From contig NZ_BSKJ01000004.1 in the NCBI RefSeq assembly GCF_030159595.1, positions 473,747 to 537,746 of the forward strand: 64,000 nt of DNA, written 5' to 3'. Each line of letters starts with the position of its first letter. Position 1 is the first letter of the stretch. The position numbers and the translations under genes were made by a program. Below the pieces are notes generated by a model that did not search any database, was not told the DNA's origin, and worked only from the letters and a program-made list of their open reading frames with translations. Source of the DNA: Pseudomonas putida. Lineage in GTDB: Bacteria; Pseudomonadota; Gammaproteobacteria; Pseudomonadales; Pseudomonadaceae. Shown here one piece after another: positions 17,768 to 26,751 of this stretch.

Positions 17768-19296
17768 GCGGTTACGAAAACGTAAAAGAATTGCAGCGCC
17801 GCGTCGAAATCGCACGCGCCGGCGGTTCGGACAAAGCAAAAGAGAAGCACCAGGCTCAGGGCAAGATCTTGGTTCGCGATCGTCTCAACATCCTCTTCGA
17901 CAACGGCGAATACCTTGAGGACGGTCTGCTGGTTGGCGCATCTCGTGGCATGCCTGGCGACGCGGTGGTAACGGCAATTGGCAAGATCAACGGCCAAGAA
18001 GTCGCTGTCATCGCAAACGACATGACAGTCAAAGCGGGCACCTGGGGCTACCACACCTTCCGCAAAATCGTCCGTATGCAAGAAATTGCTGTCGATGCCA
18101 AGATGCCAATCATCTACCTGGTGGACAGTGCTGGCGCTCGTATCGACAGCCAATTTGACTGCTACCTCGGGCGGATTGCATGGGGCAACATTTTCTACAC
18201 GCAAGTGCAAATCTCGGGTGTAGTGCCCCAGGTCTGCGTAATGTTCGGCCCATCACCTGCCGGATCTGCCTATGTGCCAGCATTGTGCGACCTGGTCATC
18301 ATGGTCGACAAACAGGCAACTGCTTACCTGGGCTCTCCGCGCTTGGCTGAAGCAGCAATCGGCGAAAAGGTAACCGAAGAGCAAATGGGCGGTGCTCGCA
18401 TGCACTGCGCCATGAGCGGGCTCGGCGACTATCTGGCTCAAAATGAAGAAGAAGCGCTCAAGGCAGCTGCTGACTACCTCCGTTTCTTCCCAAGCCACAA
18501 CAGCCAGCTTCCTCCTCTGCGCGAACCGAAACAGCCTGCCTCCAAACGATCGATTACCGAAATCGTTCCAGCAGACCAGAACCGTCCGTTTGAGGTAAGG
18601 GAACTCATTGAGTCGCTAGTCGATGAAGGCTCGATCTTTGAGATGAAGGCACTCTTTGCCAAAGAGATCTACACCGCGTTCGCTTACCTGGGCGGCCGCC
18701 CTGTCGGCATTATCGCGAACAACTCGAAGAACAAAGGCGGTGTCCTGTTCAACGACAGCGCCGACAAAGCTACCCGTTTCATCTGGGCGTGCAACGCCTT
18801 CAATATTCCACTGCTTTTCCTGCAGGACATCAGTGGCTACATGATCGGTAGCGCCGTAGAGAAGGCGGGGATCATTCGTCACGGCGCGAAGCTGCTGCAT
18901 GCGGTCTGTGAAGCGAAGGTGCCGCGGATCTCCGTCATGGTTCGCAAAGGTTACGGCGGTGGCTACCTTGGCATGTCGGGCGGCCCGACCATGCCAGACG
19001 CACAGCTCGCCTTGCCTGGTGCAATGCCCGCCCTGATGGGCCCAGAAGCTGCCATCAACGCCATCCACTACAACGAGATCCAGGCCCTGGAAGGTGAAGC
19101 GCGAGCTGCGTTCATTGATGAAAAGCAGAAGGCCTACGCCAAGGACATCAACGCGTTCGATCCTGCTGATCAATTCTCCTTCGAAGCGGTAATCGATCCG
19201 GACGATCTGCGTGACGAGCTGATCAAGCGCTTTGCCTTGTACAGCCGCCGTGAAATTCCTCGTATCGATCGCCGCAACGGCATCTACCCGGTTTAA
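17764..19296 (+). CDS. acyl-CoA carboxylase, carboxyltransferase subunit
   Basis: 510 aa, normal for beta subunits of propionyl-, methylcrotonyl- or geranyl-CoA carboxylases. The start overlaps the previous stop. Carboxyltransferase N and C domains show GPSPAGSAYVPALCDLVIMV, the biotin/acyl oxyanion region QDISGYMIGSAVEKAGIIRH, and GYGGGYLGMSGG. The last residue pattern around these oxyanion glycines resembles the methylcrotonyl/geranyl type more than propionyl, but I cannot fix the substrate from this. It transfers CO2 from biotin to an enoyl-CoA. Confidence 0.92.
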   Translation: MSGYENVKELQRRVEIARAGGSDKAKEKHQAQGKILVRDRLNILFDNGEYLEDGLLVGASRGMPGDAVVTAIGKINGQEVAVIANDMTVKAGTWGYHTFRKIVRMQEIAVDAKMPIIYLVDSAGARIDSQFDCYLGRIAWGNIFYTQVQISGVVPQVCVMFGPSPAGSAYVPALCDLVIMVDKQATAYLGSPRLAEAAIGEKVTEEQMGGARMHCAMSGLGDYLAQNEEEALKAAADYLRFFPSHNSQLPPLREPKQPASKRSITEIVPADQNRPFEVRELIESLVDEGSIFEMKALFAKEIYTAFAYLGGRPVGIIANNSKNKGGVLFNDSADKATRFIWACNAFNIPLLFLQDISGYMIGSAVEKAGIIRHGAKLLHAVCEAKVPRISVMVRKGYGGGYLGMSGGPTMPDAQLALPGAMPALMGPEAAINAIHYNEIQALEGEARAAFIDEKQKAYAKDINAFDPADQFSFEAVIDPDDLRDELIKRFALYSRREIPRIDRRNGIYPV

Positions 19297-19324
19297 CCCC
19301 AGATAATTAGAAAGGATTTAGCTG

Positions 19325-19537
19325 ATGAGCGAAATCAAAGCACCAATGGCCGGAAACATTTGGAAGATCAACGTCCAGGTGGGCCAGGAGGTCAACTTCG
19401 GCGATGAAGTCATCATCATGGAATCCATGAAGATGGAGATCCCGGTAGAGGCCGATGACTCGGGCGTCGTTAAAGAGATCAAGGTCGTAGAAAACGATAC
19501 CGTCGACGACGGGCACGTTCTCATTGTCCTGGGTTAA
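19325..19537 (+). CDS. biotin carboxyl carrier protein (70 aa)
   Basis: A minimal free-standing biotinyl domain. The biotin-accepting lysine is residue 36 within the canonical IMESMKMEIPVE. The N-terminal half IKAPMAGNIWKI and C-terminal VENDTVDDGHVLIVL form the mirrored barrel. The ribosome site AAAGGA is six bases upstream. It shuttles carboxybiotin between the subunits at 15,416 and 17,764. Free carriers of this size are rarer than fused ones in catabolic carboxylases. Confidence 0.95.
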   Translation: MSEIKAPMAGNIWKINVQVGQEVNFGDEVIIMESMKMEIPVEADDSGVVKEIKVVENDTVDDGHVLIVLG

Positions 19538-19555
19538 TCCTGAGAGATTTTGTCC

Positions 19556-20401
19556 ATGAAAATTGCATCCTTCATGTATGACGGGCGCAGTTCGTACGGT
19601 GTCGTCAGTGGCGACACCGTTTCGGACGCTGGCGCAGTGCTCGGTCAATGCTATTCCGACTTGCGCTCCGTTCTAGAGTCCAGTGACGGTTTAGCTGAAC
19701 TCGCTGCGCTGCGCGACGCACCGGTTCTGAGCGTAGAACAGGTTCAATGGCTTCCAGTCATTCCAAATCCCGACAAGGTTCTGTGCGTTGGCCTGAACTA
19801 CCTCAAGCACATTGTCGAGACTGGCCGCGAAGTACCAAAGCACCCCACCCTGTTCACGCGATTCGCGAGCGCCCAGGTTGGTCACGACCAGCCACTCATC
19901 CAGCCCAAGGCATCCACCGCTTTCGACTTTGAGGGCGAGTTGGCGATCGTGATCGGCAAAGCGGGTCGGCACATCTCAAAAGAGAACGCTCTGCAGCATG
20001 TAGCTGGTTACAGCCTCTTCAATGACGGATCCATTCGTGACTGGCAGCGACACACCCTTCAGTTCACTGCGGGTAAGAATTTTGTCGGGAGCGGTAGCTT
20101 TGGCCCTTGGCTCGTCACCAAGGAGGAAATCACCGATATCAACAGCCTCGTCCTGGAAACGCGCTTGAACGGCGAGGTGGTACAGCGTGAAGGTCTTGAC
20201 GATCTGCTTTTCAAAATTCCTGAGTTGATCGAGTACATCTCAACCTTCACCCAGCTCCTGCCGGGGGATGTGATCGCGACTGGAACCCCGGGTGGTGTGG
20301 GTGCATTCCGTACCCCGCCACTCTGGATGAAACCTGGTGATGTTGTTGAAGTTGAAGTGGAGGGAATCGGAACACTCAAAAATACCGTCAAAGCTGAGTA
20401 A
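19556..20401 (+). CDS. fumarylacetoacetate hydrolase-family protein
   Basis: 281 aa from ATG; a TTG two codons earlier is possible. FAH fold with substrate strand VLCVGLNYLKHI, metal ligands in AFDFEGELAIVIGK (two Glu) and SLFNDGSIRDWQ (Asp), and the catalytic region ATGTPGGVGAF. The family hydrolyses or decarboxylates acylpyruvates and 2-oxo-acids, or hydrates 2-oxopentenoates. It shares the operon with the carboxylase, so it may process a diketo or oxo side product. Exact role not evident. Confidence 0.9.
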   Translation: MKIASFMYDGRSSYGVVSGDTVSDAGAVLGQCYSDLRSVLESSDGLAELAALRDAPVLSVEQVQWLPVIPNPDKVLCVGLNYLKHIVETGREVPKHPTLFTRFASAQVGHDQPLIQPKASTAFDFEGELAIVIGKAGRHISKENALQHVAGYSLFNDGSIRDWQRHTLQFTAGKNFVGSGSFGPWLVTKEEITDINSLVLETRLNGEVVQREGLDDLLFKIPELIEYISTFTQLLPGDVIATGTPGGVGAFRTPPLWMKPGDVVEVEVEGIGTLKNTVKAE

Positions 20402-20412
20402 GACCTAAATGG

Positions 20413-20438
20413 TGAAAGGCGTCCACGCGCGCCTTTCA
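20413..20438 (+). terminator. hairpin between FAH and MFS genes
   Basis: TGAAAGGCG / CGCCTTTCA, 9-bp perfect stem with an 8-base loop and a weak T-run. Probably an attenuating site within the operon. Confidence 0.5.
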
Positions 20439-20473
20439 TTCGAAGTCCGCACAATAACAACACTGGACTCACC

Positions 20474-21823
20474 ATGAAATCGACGATCGACGCCTCCAGC
20501 TGGAGCCTTGCTGAAGCAAACGCAATCAATCGTGTGCTTTTTCGAAAAATAGCACTGCGCGTCATCCCTCTGATCTTTGTCGCCTACATCTTCGCCTTCC
20601 TTGATCGGGTGAATATCGGCTATGCGAAGCTTCAGATGCTCCCCGACCTAGGCTTGACGGAAAGCCAATACGGCTTTGCGGCCGGGATCTTTTTTATTGG
20701 CTACGCCCTGTTTGAGATCCCAAGCAATCTGCTGCTAGACAAGATAGGCGCCCGAAAAACCATGACGAGAATCATGGTGCTCTGGGGGCTTGCATCGGCC
20801 GCCACCATGCTTGTCACCACCGCTCAGCAGCTCTACATCTTGCGTTTGCTGCTTGGGATCTTTGAAGCTGGCTTCTTCCCTGGCGTGATTCTCTACCTAA
20901 GCTACTGGTTCCCAAGCTATATGCGTGGTCGAGTGACCGGCACCCTTCTGCTTGCCACGCTTGTTGCCCCCATCCTGGGCGGCCCAATTTCAGGCATCAT
21001 CATGGAGTCAATGAATGGTGTTTCTGGCCTGGCGGGATGGCGGTGGCTCTTCTTGCTGGAAGCTGTACCAATCATCTTCATCGGGATCGCATGCTTCCTT
21101 TTGCTTTGCGATAAACCCGAACAGGCGCACTGGCTCAGCACCGAGGAGAAGGCTCTACATCAAGAGCTGATGGCTCATGACAAAGCAACCCTCGACCCAG
21201 AAGCAGTCAACCCACACAGTGGCGAGGCGATATTCAGCGCTCTCACCGATCCGAAAGTGTATGTCCTGGCATTCCTCTATTTCAGCTCTGCTCTCGGCAC
21301 CTACGCGTTCAATTTCTGGCTGCCGACTACTATCCAAAAGCTCGGCGTTTCCAGCATCACCCATATTTCGCTCTACGCAATGATCCCCTTTACCTGCGCC
21401 GCCCTTGGGATGATTTTGATCGGTCGCAGCTCTGACCTGCGACGCGAGCGACGAATGCATTACTGCATCAGCATCTTGTTCGGGGCAGCAATGCTATCCC
21501 TCTCTACCCTTTCTACCTCCCTTCCCCTGTCCTTAGCCCTATTGGGTGGAGCAGCGTTCGGGTTCAGTGGGGCAATCATCGTCTGCTGGGCAATTCCAGC
21601 GACATACCTCAAAGGCAAAAGCGCGCCGGCTGGGATTGCATTGGTCAGCTCGCTAGGCTCGCTCTGTGGTTTTGCAGCGCCCTCGATCATTGGCCTCGCG
21701 CGCGAACTGACGGGTAAGGATCACGCGGGCATGTATGCGATCAGCCTGATCATGGTGATAGCAGCCCTCTTCATGCTCACGCTCATGCCTAAGCATGCCC
21801 TTGCTGTCGGTAAACCTGACTGA
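20474..21823 (+). CDS. MFS transporter, anion:cation symporter family
   Basis: 449 aa with 12 predicted membrane helices. The N-terminus has AYIFAFLDRVNIGYAKLQM and the signature GFAAGIFFIGYALFEIPSNLLLDKIGARK of the ACS (phthalate/tartrate/hexuronate permease) branch. It imports an organic acid with protons. Inside the operon it is the likely uptake route for the acid substrate of the pathway. Confidence 0.92.
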   Translation: MKSTIDASSWSLAEANAINRVLFRKIALRVIPLIFVAYIFAFLDRVNIGYAKLQMLPDLGLTESQYGFAAGIFFIGYALFEIPSNLLLDKIGARKTMTRIMVLWGLASAATMLVTTAQQLYILRLLLGIFEAGFFPGVILYLSYWFPSYMRGRVTGTLLLATLVAPILGGPISGIIMESMNGVSGLAGWRWLFLLEAVPIIFIGIACFLLLCDKPEQAHWLSTEEKALHQELMAHDKATLDPEAVNPHSGEAIFSALTDPKVYVLAFLYFSSALGTYAFNFWLPTTIQKLGVSSITHISLYAMIPFTCAALGMILIGRSSDLRRERRMHYCISILFGAAMLSLSTLSTSLPLSLALLGGAAFGFSGAIIVCWAIPATYLKGKSAPAGIALVSSLGSLCGFAAPSIIGLARELTGKDHAGMYAISLIMVIAALFMLTLMPKHALAVGKPD

Positions 21824-21899
21824 CAGATTTCCCATCCAGCAGCCGGGAAGGCACATAGCCCCGGCTCCTTTGCAACCATAAGAAGCCCAGGAGAGTAGG

Positions 21900-23054
21900 A
21901 TGTTTTTGAACCTATCCGAAGAAGAGCAACTGTTCTGCGATGCAGTGGAAGGTACTATCAAGCGGGTTGCACCTGTTGAGCATGTACAGAAGCTGGATAA
22001 TGCCAAGAAATTTGATTTCGACCTGCATAAAGCACTGGCTGAGCTCGGCGTCTGGGGCGTGGGTATCGGCGAAGAATTTGGAGGATCCGGTGGTACGCCC
22101 AAGCTTCAAGTTCTGACCTTGGAGGCGCTAGGTCGGAGGGCAACCTCCATGGCAGTCTTCGGCGTCGTTCAGTTCATGGCTACTCGACTCCTCAGCCAAT
22201 ACGGGACGCCACAGCAGCAAGATCAGTACCTGGCGAGACTTTGCGCCGGCGAGATCAAAGCATCGTTCTGCCTGACTGAAGAAAGTGGTGGCACTGACAT
22301 CCTGCAGGCAATGCGCACCAAGGCCAAGCGAGTCGATGACGGTTGGCGACTAACCGGTGGCAAATATTGGATCAGTGGCGCGATCCACGCAGACCTGCTC
22401 ATTGTCCTCGCTCGCACCGGCGAGCACCGCTCGCGCGGCGTAACCATGTTCCTCGTCGATAAGTCAGCACCTGGCGTTTCGGCAACAGAGATCAATACCT
22501 TCGCTATCAACAGCTACGACACCTGCTCTGTTGCTTTCGACGACGTGAAGCTCTCGGATGACGCAGTGCTGGGCGAAGTAGATCAGGGTTTCATCCAAGT
22601 CTTGAGCACGCTCAACTCTGAGCGGCTGAACGCCGCTGCGGTTGCTGTTGGCATTGGTCGAGGCGCTCAACAACTGGCAGTCGAGTACGCCAAAGATCGT
22701 AAAGCATTCGGACGACCCATCGGTCAATTCCAAGCGCTGCAGCATCGGCTGGTATACGCCGGCGTTGCACTCGAGCAGGCTTGGCTTACGACCCAAATGG
22801 CTGCGATTGCGGAGGAGCAAGGTCATCAGAACATCGAGGTTTCCAGCGCCATCGCAAAGCTTGCCGCCAGTAAAGCTGCCAACGAAGCGGTAAGGGTTGG
22901 CATGGAGTCAATGGGCGGAGCAGGCTTTGATCTGGAATATCCGATGCAACGCTACTATCGAGATATCCGCCTCTACTCTTTTGCACCACTGACCGATGAC
23001 ATGCTTGCAAACCTGCTGGGTGAACGCTGGCTCGAGTTGCCTCGATCATTTTGA
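21900..23054 (+). CDS. acyl-CoA dehydrogenase
   Basis: 384 aa, full length. FAD-dependent: N-terminal LFCDAVEGTIKRVAP, CLTEESGGTDI with ISGAIHADL flavin-binding strand, and C-terminal ESMGGAGFDLEYPMQRYYRDIRL. It introduces the alpha-beta double bond in an acyl-CoA, before carboxylation and hydration. ATG with GGAGAGTAGG site. It follows the MFS gene by 76 bases and closes the operon. Confidence 0.93.
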   Translation: MFLNLSEEEQLFCDAVEGTIKRVAPVEHVQKLDNAKKFDFDLHKALAELGVWGVGIGEEFGGSGGTPKLQVLTLEALGRRATSMAVFGVVQFMATRLLSQYGTPQQQDQYLARLCAGEIKASFCLTEESGGTDILQAMRTKAKRVDDGWRLTGGKYWISGAIHADLLIVLARTGEHRSRGVTMFLVDKSAPGVSATEINTFAINSYDTCSVAFDDVKLSDDAVLGEVDQGFIQVLSTLNSERLNAAAVAVGIGRGAQQLAVEYAKDRKAFGRPIGQFQALQHRLVYAGVALEQAWLTTQMAAIAEEQGHQNIEVSSAIAKLAASKAANEAVRVGMESMGGAGFDLEYPMQRYYRDIRLYSFAPLTDDMLANLLGERWLELPRSF

Positions 23055-23100
23055 GATCAAAACCTAGCTTTTGGTACTAGAGCGTCGTTACTCCAACCTC

Positions 23101-23131
23101 AATGCCGCAGGCATGCTCGCATGCCTGCATT
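23101..23131. terminator. palindromic hairpin after acyl-CoA dehydrogenase
   Basis: GCAGGCATG-CTCG-CATGCCTGC, a perfect 9-bp stem, 52 bases past the stop. There is no T-run, so it may act as a REP-like or stabilising element. Confidence 0.5.
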
Positions 23132-23245
23132 AATAATGCGCACACACTTATGGATTAGCAATCTCAAGCGAGTTTTCCTGACCAAAAATATCCTCATAAA
23201 AATGCGTTACCTCTCCAAACAACAACAATAAGGAAGGTACATAAG

Positions 23246-24598
23246 ATGTCACGCCATTGCGCAATGCTGATGGGCGCTCTCTGCATCTCATCATTTCAGG
23301 CAACTGCAGCGGAAAATTCAATATTTGATGACGCAAAGCTCCGGCTTACCAATAAGAATTTTTTCTTCCATCGAGATTTCCGTAACGGCAGTTCTAGTGC
23401 CACCGGGACAAACGCCTTCAAGCCGGTTAACGAAAGAAATGGATACGCACAGGAGTGGGCCCAAGGCTTTCTTCTGGATTTTCAGTCCGGCTTTACACCC
23501 GGAGCAATCGGCCTCGGGGTAGATGCCAATGCAATCTTAGGCCTCAAGCTGAGTGCAGGAGGCGGTACCGCAGGCTTGCGACTCCTACCCATCGACGGCG
23601 ATGGCAAGCCTGGCGATGAGTATTCCAGGGTTGGTGCCGCTCTGAAGCTTCGGGCATCAAAGAGTACGCTGAAGTATGGCGAACAGATGCCAATGACACC
23701 TGTACTGGCGGTGAATACTGTTCGGCTGTTTCCCAGCGCCGCGACGGGGCTTCAGTTGAATGTCAACGAATTTGACAATTTCACTCTGGAGGCAGGCCAC
23801 TACACGAAACAGACCGGAGTTGACTCCTCAAACACTGACGATAAGTTCACAACCGACTATGCCCTAAAGCGTGGAGGCACTGCGATCACTTATGACTCGG
23901 CTAGTTTTATTGGAGGCCGCTACCAGCAAGGGAATCTATCGCTAGCCCTCTATGCAGGCCAGTTGGAAGATGCCTGGCATCAATACTATGGCAACACTAA
24001 GTACACCTACGCCATTGACGAAGGCCAAAGAATAGCTTTCGACTTCAACATTTACCGTACGTTGAACTATGGCAGAAGCCTCGCGGGCCCCATAAACAAT
24101 ACCTCCTGGTCATTTTCCACTGCCTACACCACCGGTGGCCATACACTCTCAGTCACTCACCAGAGGATCAACGGTGACGAGCCCCTAGACTGGATCGGCT
24201 TTGGCACCATGGGCGGCACCATCACCATTGGCAACGCGGTTCAGTACGCAACGTTCACAGAAGCCAACGAGAGGTCGTGGCAACTGAGATACGACTACGA
24301 CTTCGCAGCTCTAGGCATACCAGGGCTTAGCTTCATGACCAGGTATGTCAGGGGGGATGGAATGGATAACTCGCACAGTCATAACCCCTATTACACCGCT
24401 CGCTACGTGTATGACACCGACAAGGACAACAAGCATTGGGAGAGAAATTTCGACATCAAGTACGTGATCCAGTCCGGGCCGGCGCGCGATATGTCGTTTC
24501 GCCTGAGGCAATCAACTCACCGGGCTACCAGCGGCTACAGGTATCTTGACATCGATGAGGTCAGGCTGATTACCGAGTTTCCAATCAACATTTTCTAA
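23246..24598 (+). CDS. OprD-family outer-membrane porin
   Basis: 450 aa. A signal peptide ends SFQATAAEN and the barrel opens with the OprD signature region FRNGSSSATGTN, AQGFLLDFQSGFTPG and GLGVDANAILGLKLSAGGG. It ends in a terminal F. OprD/Opd porins admit amino acids and organic acids; this one is likely the outer-membrane gate for the cluster's acid substrate, paired with the MFS importer. Own promoter region of 190 bases upstream. Confidence 0.93.
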   Translation: MSRHCAMLMGALCISSFQATAAENSIFDDAKLRLTNKNFFFHRDFRNGSSSATGTNAFKPVNERNGYAQEWAQGFLLDFQSGFTPGAIGLGVDANAILGLKLSAGGGTAGLRLLPIDGDGKPGDEYSRVGAALKLRASKSTLKYGEQMPMTPVLAVNTVRLFPSAATGLQLNVNEFDNFTLEAGHYTKQTGVDSSNTDDKFTTDYALKRGGTAITYDSASFIGGRYQQGNLSLALYAGQLEDAWHQYYGNTKYTYAIDEGQRIAFDFNIYRTLNYGRSLAGPINNTSWSFSTAYTTGGHTLSVTHQRINGDEPLDWIGFGTMGGTITIGNAVQYATFTEANERSWQLRYDYDFAALGIPGLSFMTRYVRGDGMDNSHSHNPYYTARYVYDTDKDNKHWERNFDIKYVIQSGPARDMSFRLRQSTHRATSGYRYLDIDEVRLITEFPINIF

Positions 24599-24602
24599 GC
24601 TG

Positions 24603-24619
24603 GGGCGCCATAGGCGCCC
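24603..24619 (+). terminator. hairpin after OprD gene
   Basis: GGGCGCC-ATA-GGCGCCC immediately after the porin stop; no T-run. Confidence 0.4.
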
Positions 24620-24757
24620 AAGCCATTCAGGGGTTCGGTCAGCAGCTATACAGTCGATCTGCATGTGCACGTCCAGTGACGACGCGCCACCTCACCGCGG
24701 TCTGATGTTCTCTCTCTCACGGTGTCATGGCAGACTTATCGCTTCCTAGCCTGGAAC

Positions 24758-25390
24758 ATGACCGTGAGTAAAGAATTTACCCCACCAACGCCCAAAGGGC
24801 GCGAGCGCCTCGACAGCTTCCTGACGGTTTCAACAGATCTGTTTTTAGAGTTGGGGTATGACAGCGTCACGCTGGATGATGTGATTGCGAAATCTGGAGG
24901 GTCTCGAGCGACGCTATACCGAGCTTTTGGCGGTAAGCAACAGCTGTTCGAGGCCGTAGTTCAAGACTTTTGCGCAAAATTTTCGGCCGAGCTATGCCAG
25001 ATTTCCTACGCCAACCTGGACTTCTCTACAGGGTTCTACAAGCTTGCTAGGGGCTACGTCACTCTTGCGCTAAGCGAGCGGCAGGTGAGCTTTTACAGGA
25101 TCGTTATGGGGACTGCCGGGCGCTTTCCAAGCGTCGGCGCACTTTGGTATCACCAAGGGGTGAACGCTGTTTCACAGGTCTTTTACGACTTCCTGAGATC
25201 CCACATCTCGGTAACTGACGCCTCGGATGAAGCCGTAAAAATGCTCGCGGACAATGTCCAAGGATCGCTAGTATTTTGCTTGTTGAATCAGGCAGCGGTT
25301 CTTCAGAAACCAAGCGATACAGAAGTCTCAGCCACGATTGATGCCGTCGCAGCTCTCGCTTCTCGTGCTTTTGCAGAGCTAACTGAGTGA
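24758..25390 (+). CDS. TetR-family regulator, second
   Basis: 210 aa from ATG; a GTG twelve codons upstream is an alternative. The N-terminal helix-turn-helix reads YDSVTLDDVIAKSGGSRAT, LYRAFGGKQQLFEAVV. The C-terminal domain resembles TetR_C_7/AefR-like efflux-associated regulators. It is convergent with the MFS efflux gene at 25,497, so it may act on that gene or on the OprD gene upstream. Target unproven. Confidence 0.88.
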   Translation: MTVSKEFTPPTPKGRERLDSFLTVSTDLFLELGYDSVTLDDVIAKSGGSRATLYRAFGGKQQLFEAVVQDFCAKFSAELCQISYANLDFSTGFYKLARGYVTLALSERQVSFYRIVMGTAGRFPSVGALWYHQGVNAVSQVFYDFLRSHISVTDASDEAVKMLADNVQGSLVFCLLNQAAVLQKPSDTEVSATIDAVAALASRAFAELTE

Positions 25391-25496
25391 TCGCAAACCC
25401 ATGGCGAACGTTGAAACAGCGTTCTGTTAACCTGCGAGAAGGCAGTGGGCAAGGGCAGATGCTGTTTTCATGCACATTCTGCGCTGGTCGATTTGT

Positions 25497-26672
25497 TTAC
25501 TTGCGCGTAGCCAAATTGGTCATTATGGTCGCGCCCAGTAACAAAGCACCGCTGGTGAAGAATGTAGCCTGGTACCCAAACCCGTCGTATAGCACGCCGC
25601 CCCCGGTCGCCCCGAGGGTAATAGCCAGTTGGATGACCGCGACCATCAACCCGCCGCCTGCCTCAGCATCCCGCGGCATGGCCTTGGTCAGCCAGGTGAA
25701 CCAGCCGACTGGAGCACATGTAGCGACTAGCCCCCACAACCCAAGCAATACACCAACAGATATAACCCATGTCCCCGCCTCCACCACTGCAATGGCGAGA
25801 CCAGTCATGATCAGGGGTATGCCCACGAGCACCCGGTTTAGGCTTCGGGTCACTAGAGGGCCCACCAACATCGTTCCAAGCAATCCCGCTGCACCAATGA
25901 TCAATAACAGCAGTGACAACGTAGGGACATCTACGTGCGTTACCGCCTCCAGGAATGGTCGCAGGTAGGTGTAAAGCATGAACTGGCCCATGAAGAGCAG
26001 CGCCACCGCTGCCATGCCCAAAGCTACCTTGCTGTTTCCCAATAAACGCAAAGGGCCGCCATCCGATCCCGCTCTCCGTTCACTGGGCATTGCCGGCAAC
26101 GTAAAGGCTTGCCAGAGCAGCGCGACAGCAGCAAGTGGCAGCACGCAGAGGAATGCTCCTCTCCACCCTATCAAGCCACCTAAGTAACTCCCTACCGGTG
26201 CAGCGATCGCCGTAGCCAATGCAGTACCCCCCTGCATTACGGCAATCGCCTTGGGGACGAGCGTTTCGGGCGCAATTCGCATCATGACTGCAGTGGACAT
26301 CGCCCAGTATCCACCAATGGCAATTCCCAACACTGCACGCCCTACCATCAACGTCAGATAGTTCGGGGCAAAAGCCACCATGCCACCGGATAAAAGCATC
26401 AGCGCCGTGGTCGCGAGGAGAACGGGTTTACGGTCGAGCCCCTGCGTAAACCTCGACAGAAGCAAACTCGTCACGACGGCGAAGAAGCCCGAAATAGAAA
26501 TGGCCTGTCCGGCCTGGCCTTCGGTAAGTGAGAGATTCGTGGCAATCGGCGTGAGCAAGCTCACTGGTAAGAATTCCGAAGCTACCAACGCGAAGGCACA
26601 GAGCGACATTGCCAGGATTGAGCTCCAGACATGTCGGTTTGAATGCTGAAGAGGTATTGCCGAGCTGCCCAT
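25497..26672 (-). CDS. MFS drug/sugar efflux transporter (DHA1 type)
   Basis: 391 aa from MGSSAIPL; a longer frame to 26,759 overlaps the hydrolase stop region. Twelve hydrophobic helices, with the DHA1 motif VASEFLPVSLLTPIATNL typical of AraJ/NepI/SotB-like exporters and RFTQGLDRKPVLL as motif A. It probably exports a toxic or non-metabolised compound. It lies 79 bases downstream of the hydrolase gene and is likely cotranscribed with it. Confidence 0.88.
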   Translation of the reverse strand: MGSSAIPLQHSNRHVWSSILAMSLCAFALVASEFLPVSLLTPIATNLSLTEGQAGQAISISGFFAVVTSLLLSRFTQGLDRKPVLLATTALMLLSGGMVAFAPNYLTLMVGRAVLGIAIGGYWAMSTAVMMRIAPETLVPKAIAVMQGGTALATAIAAPVGSYLGGLIGWRGAFLCVLPLAAVALLWQAFTLPAMPSERRAGSDGGPLRLLGNSKVALGMAAVALLFMGQFMLYTYLRPFLEAVTHVDVPTLSLLLLIIGAAGLLGTMLVGPLVTRSLNRVLVGIPLIMTGLAIAVVEAGTWVISVGVLLGLWGLVATCAPVGWFTWLTKAMPRDAEAGGGLMVAVIQLAITLGATGGGVLYDGFGYQATFFTSGALLLGATIMTNLATRK

Positions 26673-26751
26673 AGCGGTTCTCAATTTGCCATTTTTAAAG
26701 ACGCAAATGCCCAGGCCCAACAGATGTGCTGCGCCTGAGCAATCAGCGAGG

